Shown here piece by piece: positions 58,001-64,000 of a stretch of DNA of 64,000 bases. Every line of letters starts with the position of its first letter. The stretch's first letter is position 1. Source of the stretch: Ostrinia nubilalis (taxonomy: Eukaryota > Arthropoda > Insecta > Lepidoptera > Crambidae); the NCBI RefSeq assembly GCF_963855985.1, contig NC_087112.1, positions 7,008,501 to 7,072,500 on the forward strand. The letters run 5' to 3'. The notes under the pieces were generated by a model, which ran no database searches, was not told the DNA's origin, and saw only the letters and a list, made by a program, of their open reading frames with translations. The translations under genes and the position numbers were made by a program.

Positions 58001-61000
58001 TTCAAATCATGCCTTTATAATACACACAGCAACACCATACAACATGCACTCTCATACACAAGCACTGGCACGTTTGAATTCTAAAATCATAAAAACAAAA
58101 ACTAAATTTTAAAATTTATCAGGAACCGGAAGTTAAATCGGCTCCTGACACTAAACCGAACGAAGTTCCGTTCTCATGGGATGTCATACCTGAGATACCA
58201 CAGGTAGATTATCATTATTAAAAAGTTTATTATTAAAATATAACACGTACAGTCAACTAAATATCGACGTTTTCAAATTCAGGCTGAACAAACTCCAGAG
58301 TTGGAAGACAAATACAAACCCACACTACTAGATACATCTGACACATTACCTTGGAGAAGACCACGGTCTCCTCAGGTACACAATCTCCTTACACTTTCAT
58401 ATTACACTATCACAAACATACATCACAACAGAGATCTCCTTGTGAAAACGATAAGTGAAATAGGGAACACGTTTTTTGTCACTTTAGGCTTTGAACTCAG
58501 TGCAGCTTGATGAAAATAATCCTTTTTAAGCCGAATTTGAAGTCATATTTTTAGCATCAGTAATTATTTGGCATTGATCACTCTTAAAAATTGCTATTAA
58601 CGTTGAGATATGATTGCCAATGTTTCAGTCATAATAATAGCCAAACATTAAAATTAATTGTGAAAGCGCTTACTTATCGCTAAAATTAATTATCTCATCA
58701 ATCAGACCGAGTGTACAATCAGCATTATAAATGTCATTTACTTTTACATTCTGTGCATTTTTTAGCACATAAACTGTTACTGTAAAGAATTCACTGATGC
58801 TGATAGTACAGTAAACATCATTCTAGAGTTTCAATGCTTCACTAAAAATAAAAATCACTTACGTTTTCTCAAGGAGAGATATCTGATATACACTTCGTAT
58901 GGTCGCCATTAATTGAAATTATCTGTAGGCTGAAATGACAGAGGACAAAGACCGTAGACAGAGCACATTAGAAATCCCACAGCCCGCTTTTACCAGCAAC
59001 CCTGACGAGGTACATCCGCACAAATGGGATATTTGAGCACTGCACTAAATTTTTTCACAGGATTTTGATTTAGCACCAGCACTATCAATTGGCACCAAAA
59101 TTTTAAATTTGTTGTTACGCACATTATCTTCAATGGCTCGAGATTTAATAGTAAAAACGAATATGTTTTAGACTGATCTTTGAAGATTCTATTATTATTA
59201 AATTTCTAGCCATTGATAAAGTAACTGTCGCACTTGAAGTAGAAGAATGTAATGTATTGGGCATGTACATACCGTTGTATATTATGTAAATGAACCTCCA
59301 GCAATGCACTATTGATAGTTATAATGTAAGCACACAGTACACGAATGAAATGCAATGTTAGCGGAATAACCAATAGTTCTATCTTCACTGTATTTTTGTG
59401 TTACTAACACAATTTCCTGCTTTGCTTTGCTTATTAATTTATGGTTAAGTTGCACATTATACTACACCTAATTTAAAATATCATGTGAATTTGATAATTA
59501 TTTGGTTGAAGGTAAGTTAACCATTGTTTATTTGGTAATACAATTTTCCCTTTTTTCTAAAGGAAAAAAAACACATGACAATAGAATATCTTCCTATGTA
59601 ATGTAATTTTCGTACAGAGAACAAAATTAAACAAAAATGTAGGCAAATTGCAAACAAGATGTTCAATTTACAGAAAGTGGCAGTCAAAGAAGAGAAAATC
59701 GAAGAAGAAGCCAAGAAGGCTAAGGTTACTTCAGTTAAGAAGAAGGCAGAAGAACTGCCTGAAATACCAGATTATGAAAGGCCAGACCTTGAGAAATACG
59801 AGAAAATGGACTTTACACCTTCAACTAGGGACAAGCCCGAAAAAGACAAGGTTTGTGTTGATATTAAAAACTTGACAGTATTTTTTTTTTCAATTTCTTT
59901 AAGACTATTAAAAAATTGAGCATGATGTACTTACTCGTTGGATGTTAGAGTGTAATGTGATGAAGAAATAAAACTTAAAAAGTCGAAATTAATCATTATA
60001 AAATTTTGTCGTTTTGTCATGCAGCCCATTCCAAAGGTGCCTGAAATCAAGGCACCGGAAGAGAAGCCTGCAGCGCCAAAGATCGAGGTCATCCGAGAGA
60101 AATCTCCAAAACCCGACATGCCCAGGAAACCATCCTTGGTGCCTGGCGCGCCCGTGGGCAGACGTGGGTCCCTCATACCTCCTCCAGAGGAAATGGGTAG
60201 ACGTCCATCGCTCATCATCAGCGACGAGGTATGTAATCACTTTTCCAATCACGATAGAAAAAATAATATGATTTTTAACTTCAAATTCATTATTTTAATC
60301 GATTCAACAATTTCAGTCAAGGTATGAACACAAGTAGATTTTCTGGTTATTGTGTCGTCCGACATGTAGTTATAGTATATTTTGTATAATTTTTATTACT
60401 ATTGTACCAATATCAAAGTTGTTATCTTTCGTTTCGAGTAAGAACTACCTAATTTATTTTCAAATATTTTTTGATATTAGTACAAAATCACAAAGTTTAG
60501 CCCTCCTTTGTAGCTTAGATTCCTATTATCTCGAGCCGAACCCTTAACATTAGATTGACCCCAGAATGCCCCAGATATCCCCAACGGATTGCCCCTAATC
60601 ATCTAAAGAACCGATGAGCTTCACACATTTTACAGCCTCCAATGCTTTGTAGAACCAAAATATGTAATTTTCACACTTTGAGTTTATTTTAGAGTCCCCT
60701 TTTCCCTGCTTCTAGATCAATAGTTTATTAGCCTATAGATACACATTAGACTCTAAAACACTGTTTATTAGATCGTGTATTTAGTCATTTTAAATACCGT
60801 ACAAAACATAATCCACAGGAGAATAGAAAACTAAGACCTGGTGAGGTGGTCGAAGAAAAGAAGGTAAAAGCAAAAACCGCTAAGAATATTACGTGAATGC
60901 TGTCCGTTATATTGCCGTGATAAAAGTCTTAACTGTATCTTTAAAACGAAATATTAACGCGTTTGCATCTGACGCGGTTTACGAAACCAAATCTGGACGA

Positions 61001-62442
61001 TTGCTGATCACATCGTCATTAAATTTGGAAAAAAACAAGTGATGGTCCAGTCTTGGTGTTTTAAAAAAACTTGTCGTCGCATAAAATCTGCACACACTTG
61101 TGGTCATCGCGCACAAAATTGCACAGCTTGTACGCACGCCACGCACACAAATAACGGTCACAGAGTATGTTCGTGTCGATATTCGAGAAATTTTACAAGA
61201 TTAACCTGGACACATGGTGCGTTTAAGAACGCTTCTCTTACACATCATGGTCTTGGAGCGGACACTAACAAAATTTAACATGAAAATGATGCAATATAAC
61301 GTAATAACTCGCACAGCTGAGTATCTGCACCAAATAATAAAACCAGTTAGGCTAGGTAGGGCGTTAGGTTCGGCCAAGGAGATATTAGGCAGGCAAATGG
61401 TTTTCACGGGGTTATTATCAATGTTTTTTAACAACAGGTCAACAAATTACGCCCTGGCGAAGTTTTAGACGAGAAAAAGGTGAGATCGACTGGATCTGGT
61501 CTGTTTTAGGTGGACGCTGCTCGCTTTTGCAAAGCATTTTGTTTTTAGATGTTTTTTCTTCTTTTATTACACTCCCGACATTAAGGACAGTTAATTCGTG
61601 AATTTCACACAATATAACACGATATCTTTTGTCCAAATAATTTTGAATATTATGAATCAGAACATTCTTGACACCTAACTCTTGTTCACTATTAAATTCA
61701 ACATTTAAAAAGAGTAAATACCAGAACAGTTTCCTTTTTCACACAAATGATTTACCTTGAATTATTTAGTTAAAAACCCCCTTATTAGTTTTTAAATGCA
61801 CAACGTCCCCATACAATACATCATTCCTTTTAGTTTTCTTTTAGATGTTAATTCCAATTCTAAAGTTTAGTTCACTGCTTTGCTGTCCAGCTAAACTTAG
61901 TACAGAAGCTGGAGCAAATGTTTGACTTTTTTGATTGGTAAAAGAATCAGCAAAATATTAAAAAAGTACTTCTACAAGTACTTAATTTTTAAAAATGCTA
62001 AGAAATCTGATTCTATTACCAACATGCTTATTAGTTGACTTTTAGAATGGCTTTAGTTTTCCGATTCCCTGATAACTGGTTTTAGTTTTAATTTTCCGCT
62101 AATCCTGATAGTGTTATAGTTTTGCAAAACACACTTTATACATACAAACAATTTAACTATTAATGAATTATAATGTGCAAATGACACACTAAAATTAACG
62201 CGACTGACATATTCATTCGACAGTGCTATACTTAAATTACATTCCAAAACACTACATTTCACACCTACACAAACATCTCACACCCACACGTAATATTTAA
62301 AATTGTTAATTGCACAATACATTTATTTAAATTATATTAATGTATAGTTATAATTCCATGCACATTAACAGAGAATGTATTACTAAAAGTATATTTTTTT
62401 CCGAAAAAGAAACGCAGCAGGCCGGGTGAACTCGCGGACGAG
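33543..62442 (+). CDS. bt: Projectin (bent), N-terminal part: 8 Ig domains and PEVK-like region
   Basis: This is a spliced gene, 5' complete for coding sequence and continuing past the window. Projectin is the giant titin-like protein of arthropod muscle; its N-terminal part links the Z-band to thick filaments, and its C-terminal core (not here) binds myosin and carries a kinase. The start Met at 33543 begins [20 protein letters not shown]. Exons 1-12 are 33543-33715, 36917-37056, 39647-39668, 40114-40276, 41283-41424, 42644-42779, 42856-43059, 43131-43432, 43590-44216, 44303-44475, 44569-44742 and 44835-45089, encoding eight I-set Ig domains (about 837 residues). Forty-nine further exons (45177-62442) encode a Pro-, Glu-, Val- and Lys-rich region of about 1,659 residues if all are used. 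Splice phases agree at every junction. Eight Igs followed by PEVK fits projectin better than Sallimus/kettin, obscurin or stretchin. Isoform use cannot be seen from DNA. Confidence 0.9.
34777..34957. mobile_element. ~180-bp MITE in projectin intron
   Basis: The left arm GGCTTAGTGTGACTTTACAT and right arm ATGTAAACTCACACTAAGCC are near-perfect inverted repeats, extended inward by the AACGTTG/GACGACGTT and AGTGAGCGCGT/ACGCACTCACT blocks. No coding capacity. Confidence 0.8.
35281..35365. repeat. CTACG/CGTAG-rich cluster
   Basis: Eight occurrences of CTACG or its complement CGTAG fall within about 85 bases, in both orientations, in AT-rich intronic DNA. It may be part of a foldback repeat or an interspersed element. 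I cannot assign a family. Confidence 0.5.
36349..36666. mobile_element. Perfect long-arm foldback with 16-bp flanking direct repeat
   Basis: The arms of about 96 bases (36365-36460 and 36526-36621) are nearly perfect inverted repeats, from AAAATTATCACTTCACGGG to GCTCGGTTGCACGAGTCAT, around a 65-base GC-rich loop. The flanks carry a 16-bp direct repeat, AATATTACTCAACGTT, at 36349-36364 and 36651-36666. The right copy is about 29 bases beyond the arm. The core CCCGACGTTTCGGCTCGG is a motif widespread in lepidopteran repeats. Transcribed, it would form a very stable hairpin in the intron between projectin exons 1 and 2. Confidence 0.85.
37057..39646 (+). other. bt: Projectin intron 2, no exon seen
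   Basis: The intron starts GTGAGT and ends TTTTCAG. It contains a stretch at about 37085-37270 that looks repeat-derived, a triple 20-bp tandem repeat at 38025-38084 and otherwise AT-rich sequence. Confidence 0.6.
38025..38084. repeat. Tandem repeat, 20-bp unit, three copies
   Basis: The unit ATTTATATTTTATAAAGCAT is repeated three times with one difference in the first copy. It lies inside projectin intron 2. Confidence 0.9.
39647..39668 (+). CDS. bt: Projectin 22-nt micro-exon between Ig1 and Ig2
   Basis: Good acceptor (TTTTCAG) and donor (GTGAGT) flank 22 bases encoding the acidic linker PADEEKQ. Joining exon 2 (phase 1) to this exon and then to the next (phase 2) keeps frame exactly. Skipping it would break frame between exons 2 and 4, so it should be constitutive unless compensated. 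Confidence 0.75.
40114..41424 (+). CDS. bt: Projectin Ig domain 2 (exons 4-5)
   Basis: Exon 4 (40114-40276) encodes the linker QVDGKAP and the first half ([20 protein letters not shown], Cys, then VAWFHN). Exon 5 (41283-41424) encodes [20 protein letters not shown], then [19 protein letters not shown]. The domain is split at the same place as Ig1, after the C-D region, suggesting a shared ancestral intron. The second cysteine is Val. Confidence 0.9.
41425..42643 (+). other. bt: Projectin intron 5, with Asp-rich open stretch
   Basis: The intron begins GTGAGT and ends TGTAG. Its first 250 bases contain a frame (about 41432-41674) open for roughly 80 codons, with repeated DDxS...DDDS and FED blocks, discussed in the findings. 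The rest is AT-rich with no exon. Confidence 0.55.
42644..43059 (+). CDS. bt: Projectin Ig domain 3 (exons 6-7)
   Basis: Exon 6 (42644-42779) encodes the linker [13 protein letters not shown] and strands A-C up to the core Trp, whose codon is split by the phase-2 intron. Exon 7 (42856-43059) continues [16 protein letters not shown] to [18 protein letters not shown], plus the linker EGGDKP. The intron is only 76 bases. Its position (within the Trp codon) differs from that in Ig1 and Ig2. The second cysteine is Ala. Confidence 0.9.
43131..43432 (+). CDS. bt: Projectin Ig domain 4 (exon 8)
   Basis: The whole domain is in one exon: [37 protein letters not shown] and [19 protein letters not shown]. 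Both canonical cysteines and the core Trp are present. The acceptor is GAACAG and the donor GTAAAA. Confidence 0.92.
43590..44216 (+). CDS. bt: Projectin Ig domains 5 and 6 (exon 9)
   Basis: A single 627-base exon carries two complete I-set domains joined by the acidic linker [11 protein letters not shown]. Ig5 runs from [16 protein letters not shown] to [17 protein letters not shown], and Ig6 from [20 protein letters not shown] to [17 protein letters not shown]. Both domains keep both cysteines and the Trp. The lack of an intron between them suggests a tandem duplication within one exon or intron loss. Confidence 0.93.
44303..44742 (+). CDS. bt: Projectin Ig domain 7 (exons 10-11)
   Basis: Exon 10 (44303-44475) encodes [20 protein letters not shown], Cys and [18 protein letters not shown]. 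Exon 11 (44569-44742) encodes the second half ([20 protein letters not shown]), the linker [12 protein letters not shown] and the first strand of Ig8. The second cysteine is Leu. From the 3' end of exon 10 onward every intron in the window is phase 0. Confidence 0.88.
44835..45089 (+). CDS. bt: Projectin Ig domain 8 (exon 12)
   Basis: With the strand IIKHFRSL from the end of exon 11, exon 12 gives a divergent I-set domain: [36 protein letters not shown] and [18 protein letters not shown]. The usual first cysteine position is Val and the second is Val, and two extra cysteines flank the Trp strand. It ends in Glu/Lys-rich sequence leading into the PEVK region. Confidence 0.85.
45177..45895 (+). 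CDS. bt: Projectin PEVK module 1: Glu/Lys-rich exons
   Basis: Two exons, 45177-45296 (40 codons) and 45479-45895 (139 codons, the longest PEVK exon). The first is strongly acidic ([20 protein letters not shown]). The second alternates Lys and Glu with Val, in phrases like [12 protein letters not shown] and ending [20 protein letters not shown]. The composition predicts a disordered or coiled-coil-prone entropic segment. Purine-rich DNA makes the opposite strand look open as Ser/Phe-rich frames, which are shadows. Confidence 0.88.
46217..47240 (+). CDS. bt: Projectin PEVK module 2: first FVDDYERP exons
   Basis: Five phase-0 exons: 46217-46324, 46440-46553, 46669-46842, 46935-47048 and 47139-47240. 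The first, fourth and fifth carry the conserved motif FVDDYE(R/K)P-x-LEKYEK-x-TPT. The third carries KRPSIKKG and the fifth RRPSD. The motif's near invariance within otherwise drifting sequence suggests a binding or phosphorylation function, not pure elasticity. The introns are about 80-115 bases. Confidence 0.88.
47325..47601 (+). CDS. bt: Projectin PEVK module 3: first RKRP and KKRPSLK exons
   Basis: Exons 47325-47423 (ends [13 protein letters not shown]) and 47506-47601 ([20 protein letters not shown], then [10 protein letters not shown]). The latter is the prototype of a family of about 32-codon exons ending KKRPS(L/V)K followed by acidic residues. The exon is followed by a 418-base intron that resembles two later introns. 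Confidence 0.88.
48020..48571 (+). CDS. bt: Projectin PEVK module 4
   Basis: Exons 48020-48109 ([20 protein letters not shown] and a TPTEKKK end), 48212-48307 (ends [10 protein letters not shown]) and 48419-48571 (51 codons, ends [10 protein letters not shown]). The order FxDDYERP exon then KKRPS exons matches modules 5 and 6. Acceptors are ATTGAAG, ATAAG and ATTAG. The upstream TTGCAG at 48021-48026 is a possible alternative acceptor two codons further in, but it would shift frame. Confidence 0.85.
49089..50296 (+). CDS. bt: Projectin PEVK module 5
   Basis: Six phase-0 exons: 49089-49178 (FVDDYERP type), 49265-49360, 49553-49645, 49780-49869, 49976-50068 and 50201-50296. The last five are KKRPS-type or relatives, ending [35 protein letters not shown] and [10 protein letters not shown]. 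Several acceptors are the short ATTAG/TTATTAG form. The module reads as tandem expansion of one ancestral exon. A 518-base intron follows. Confidence 0.87.
50815..51513 (+). CDS. bt: Projectin PEVK module 6
   Basis: Exons 50815-50907 ([20 protein letters not shown] type), 51019-51102 (ends [13 protein letters not shown]), 51189-51305 ([20 protein letters not shown] and a SLTHKTPAE phrase) and 51418-51513 ([11 protein letters not shown]). The donor after 51305 is GTTCGT, weaker than the consensus. The phrase SL(T/S)xKTPA recurs in the next module, so these exons are related. Confidence 0.83.
51514..52013 (+). other. bt: Projectin intron with a possible extra exon
   Basis: Intron of 500 bases. 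A phase-0 open stretch of 27 codons (51620-51700) is bounded by TTCGCAG and GTACCA and could be an alternative exon; its composition is not PEVK-like (see findings). Confidence 0.45.
52014..52687 (+). CDS. bt: Projectin PEVK module 7
   Basis: Exons 52014-52127 ([20 protein letters not shown], then [15 protein letters not shown]), 52259-52327 ([20 protein letters not shown], then DDE) and 52571-52687 ([20 protein letters not shown], then TKQTDKDG). All are multiples of three with acceptable splice sites. The sequence has less PEVK character and more Thr, Ser and Gln than its neighbours. Confidence 0.78.
52688..53299 (+). other. bt: Projectin intron with a possible 6-nt micro-exon
   Basis: Intron of 612 bases. 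Near its 3' end TTTCCAG CTTTCG GTAAGTAAGT forms a minimal acceptor-exon-donor arrangement (53108-53113); see findings. Otherwise nothing is recognised. Confidence 0.4.
53300..53404 (+). CDS. bt: Projectin PEVK module 8: seventh FVDDYERP exon
   Basis: [19 protein letters not shown] is followed by [16 protein letters not shown]. It is nearly identical to the motif exons at 46217, 49089 and 50815 although 2.4 kb separates it from the nearest copy. The acceptor is TTTTCAG and the donor GTAAGG. Confidence 0.88.
53650..55716 (+). CDS. bt: Projectin PEVK module 9: short Ser-rich linker exons
   Basis: Five short phase-0 exons with long introns: 53650-53694 ([15 protein letters not shown]), 54027-54059 ([11 protein letters not shown]), 54273-54335 ([20 protein letters not shown] plus K), 54658-54750 (ends TLKKSSAQK) and 55666-55716 ([17 protein letters not shown]). 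Repeated SRKSS and SRRTS phrases give basophilic kinase-like sites. The exons are small and unlike classic PEVK, so they are the likeliest to be alternatively spliced. The first two are the least certain. Confidence 0.65.
55218..55295. repeat. Intronic hairpin with 35-bp arms
   Basis: GTATTTCATCAAAGTAGCAT and onward is matched by its reverse complement ending ATGCTACTTTGATGAAATAC, with a single mismatch and an 8-base loop. It is either a very small MITE or a functional RNA hairpin in the projectin pre-mRNA. Confidence 0.85.
55484..55608. repeat. Inverted repeat, 19-bp perfect arms
   Basis: AACGTGTAATTAAATTAAC (55484-55502) is perfectly inverted at 55590-55608, giving a 125-base MITE-like unit in the same intron as the 55218 hairpin. 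Confidence 0.8.
56017..58375 (+). CDS. bt: Projectin PEVK module 10: [11 protein letters not shown] exons
   Basis: Twelve phase-0 exons: 56017-56115, 56204-56296, 56388-56507, 56691-56807, 56993-57088, 57178-57237, 57359-57433, 57519-57575, 57649-57744, 57868-57954, 58123-58203 and 58283-58375. Most end with an aromatic-basic-Ser motif: [21 protein letters not shown] (twice), [32 protein letters not shown]. The Trp is unusual for PEVK sequence, which generally lacks aromatics. The donor after 57744 is GTTGGT and the donor after 57433 is GTGGGT. A lineage-specific expansion distinct from the KKRPSLK family. Confidence 0.87.
58376..58928 (+). other. bt: Projectin intron, no exon seen
   Basis: AT-rich intron of 553 bases between the last PWRRP exon and the 58929 exon. 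Nothing recognised. Confidence 0.6.
58929..59009 (+). CDS. bt: Projectin PEVK exon, Gln/Thr-rich
   Basis: Twenty-seven codons, [20 protein letters not shown] then FTSNPDE, between TCTGTAG and GTACAT. DRRQST is another basophilic site. It is flanked by long introns on both sides (553 and 664 bases). Confidence 0.75.
59674..60228 (+). CDS. bt: Projectin PEVK module 11: last YERP exon and Pro-rich exon
   Basis: Exon 59674-59850 (59 codons) contains [20 protein letters not shown] and the eighth, most divergent, motif copy [19 protein letters not shown]; its donor is GTTTGT. Exon 60025-60228 (68 codons) is Pro-rich ([19 protein letters not shown]), with [14 protein letters not shown] and GRRPSLI at its end, three basophilic kinase-like sites in 25 residues. 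It ends ISDE at GTATGT. Confidence 0.87.
60819..62442 (+). CDS. bt: Projectin terminal RPGE mini-exons
   Basis: Three very short related exons: 60819-60863 ([15 protein letters not shown]), 61438-61479 ([14 protein letters not shown]) and 62410-62442 ([11 protein letters not shown]). All are phase 0 and separated by 0.57-0.93 kb introns. The acceptors are CCACAG, CAACAG and a weak CGAAAAAG for the third. The third also contains GCAGCAG, which would be an alternative acceptor but would shift frame. Reiteration of the RPGE(V/L)xxE core identifies them as duplicates. The series may continue beyond the window. Confidence 0.72.
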
Positions 62443-64000
62443 GTATACCATGTGTGGAGAATATATGTTTAGATATATGTCATAGAGAAAATATTAGATA
62501 CGTGGCTAACATAGATTTTTCCCAACGTGATTAATTCGAAGCCAAACGAACTGTTGTAGAAAGAAATGAAGAAAACAGTCATAAATGTAACAAAAAATTT
62601 ATGACTGGATTTCTTGAAGGCATACATTAAGCAAATTATGTACGATTCAATGTTATTGTAAATATAAAACAAATAGTTATAGTGCTCCTAACCCCTTGTC
62701 ATCCTAACACATAACTATAAATAAATAAACCTAAACATAATAGTAAATGCATGGTCCCAACGGATATAATAAAACTGATAAAACCGATCCTTAATATTGG
62801 TGATATAAATTTACAGACTATAAACATTTACATTTACGTTAGAATGGGTGTATCTGTAAATTTATTGACTGATAAACAAGAAAGTGCATGTTCCAATGCC
62901 ACTAATGTGCGGAAACCAGATAACATTTATACATAGAAGGATAACGTTAATGATCAACTTTCTAGTCATCTTACCCAGATTTATAATATAGAAAACTGCT
63001 GTATGAAAACGAACTTAATAGCGATGCCTAGAAGGTTGAAATTAAAGTTCTAAACGTTGCCCTTTGCCTAGATGTCACAAAACATGCCCTCACGTAGGCA
63101 GACATGCCTGAAGACTTGAACGGAGTCTAATTGTGTCGCAAACAATAATTATAAATCACTCAGATTGAATTAGAAGCGGAAGCTAAACAAAGATGCTATA
63201 TTTAGACAGAGATAGACGCCAAAGTACTGTAACCATGACGCGGATAATGTAAATCATGATGAGAAAAAGGCACATTAGAACGAGACAGACGGTTAATATC
63301 CATTTGCTATAAATGATTATGATCAACAGAATCGTGTAGGTCCAGACATAGTTTATATGCAACTGTTGACAGCTGTTGGTACACAAACGCATAAAACGCT
63401 TGATAAAATTAGGGTTGCGAGACCCAATGCAATAATTATTAAAAATATGATGGTATGGCAAATAATATAATACAAATATTGACAAGATAAATAAATGGCC
63501 ACAATTTATCTAATACAACAATTTACATTATTTATGTAAACTAAACAAAAAAAACACAAAAAGTCACAATCCTAATTAAACCTTTTAACTTGTTATTAAT
63601 TTTAATTACATGCACTATAATGATAATATTTATTATTTGCGATCTAATTTGGCAAAATAGATCGCGCCACCTCGGGCCTATTAGAAATGAAAAATCGCAT
63701 TCGCAGCTGTTAGAAGAGAGGCGTGTACACTCGGAGTGAAAGATGGCAACATTATACAGTGACGTTATGCTCGAGGACAATACGGAAGATTATTTAAATA
63801 TATATATTATGTAGTTCCTTTCAACCAAAAAACTGGAAAAAGCCCCCCATTAGTTTCCAAAACGAACGCTCTATGCTTTCCGAGACCTTCACCAAATTGA
63901 TTTAAACAACTGAGTCCTTTCTAAAATACTTATTTATCGCCAAAATCTTAAATTTTCTTTAAACGCCATTTTAAACGCCAAATTAACTGTACTTTGTAGT
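62443..64000. other. bt: Probable intron, no exon seen
   Basis: AT-rich sequence after the last recognised exon, presumably intron of projectin. No further RPGE exon or Ig domain could be found. Candidate splice signals near 63700 do not give a PEVK-like product. Confidence 0.5.

Noticed and set aside
33543..62442. Identity as Sallimus/kettin, obscurin (Unc-89) or stretchin instead of projectin
   Set aside because: Eight uninterrupted Ig domains with short linkers followed at once by a PEVK-like region fits projectin. Kettin has regularly spaced Igs with ~35-residue linkers, and obscurin has N-terminal SH3/RhoGEF domains. The downstream FnIII-Ig core is outside the window, so the call is not absolute.
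63690..63735. Possible exon after TTCGCAG (CTGTTAGAAGAGAGG...)
   Set aside because: No good donor follows in frame, and the product does not resemble either PEVK or Ig sequence.
1..64000. CRISPR arrays, bacterial operons, ribosome-binding sites, rho-independent terminators
   Set aside because: The DNA is clearly eukaryotic nuclear sequence with spliceosomal introns and insect transposons; these features do not apply and none was seen.

Overview
This window is arthropod nuclear DNA and almost certainly lepidopteran. It is AT-rich, with long introns and dense interspersed repeats. The repeats include a minus-strand RTE-type LINE 3' end seen about seven times, many short foldback MITE-like elements, and an intact BEL/Pao LTR retrotransposon. 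The only host protein-coding gene I can support with confidence is a giant muscle protein gene on the + strand, beginning at 33543 and running to at least 62442. Its first coding part encodes eight consecutive I-set immunoglobulin domains. These are followed by a very long PEVK-like elastic region cut into about 49 small exons. Eight N-terminal Ig domains followed by a PEVK-like region is the arrangement of insect projectin (bent, bt), the invertebrate connecting-filament and mini-titin protein. The second Ig block, the FnIII/Ig core and the kinase would lie downstream of the window.

Layout. 1-5.5 kb: no gene; RTE fragments, a 679-bp foldback element and other LINE tails. 5.56-5.76 kb: CpG-rich stretch with an initiator-like site and a strong splice donor, a possible distal first exon. 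6-14.5 kb: AT-rich, no confident gene; small MITEs and two unassigned short coding-like stretches near 10.1-10.7 kb. 14.49-23.45 kb: a nested repeat complex. A 37-bp inverted repeat bounds a foldback structure carrying an RTE pol fragment, and a complete BEL/Pao element (16827-23380) with identical-looking 248-bp LTRs and a 5-bp target duplication is inserted in the same complex. 23.5-29.1 kb: repeats only. 29.15-29.43 kb: GC/CpG-rich putative promoter and non-coding first exon of the projectin gene. 29.45-33.5 kb: repeats, including a 366-bp direct duplication. 33.5-45.1 kb: twelve exons for Ig1-Ig8, with repeat-rich introns. 45.18-62.44 kb: PEVK exon array. 62.44-64.0 kb: no further exon recognised.

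The most striking signal is the architecture of the PEVK region. Every one of the 49 exons I can delimit is an exact multiple of three and is bounded by phase-0 introns, so any exon can be skipped without changing frame. The exons fall into families: a conserved [12 protein letters not shown] motif (8 copies), KKRPSLK-type exons, [11 protein letters not shown] exons and a terminal RPGE series. Three of the longer introns still share sequence, which points to tandem duplication of exon modules. Repeated K/R-R-P-S motifs form a dense series of basophilic-kinase-like sites. If all exons were joined, the window would encode roughly 2,500 residues (about 837 for the Ig block and about 1,659 for PEVK). 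Exon limits were set by eye from splice consensus, frame continuity and similarity between repeats. No alignment or transcript data were available.
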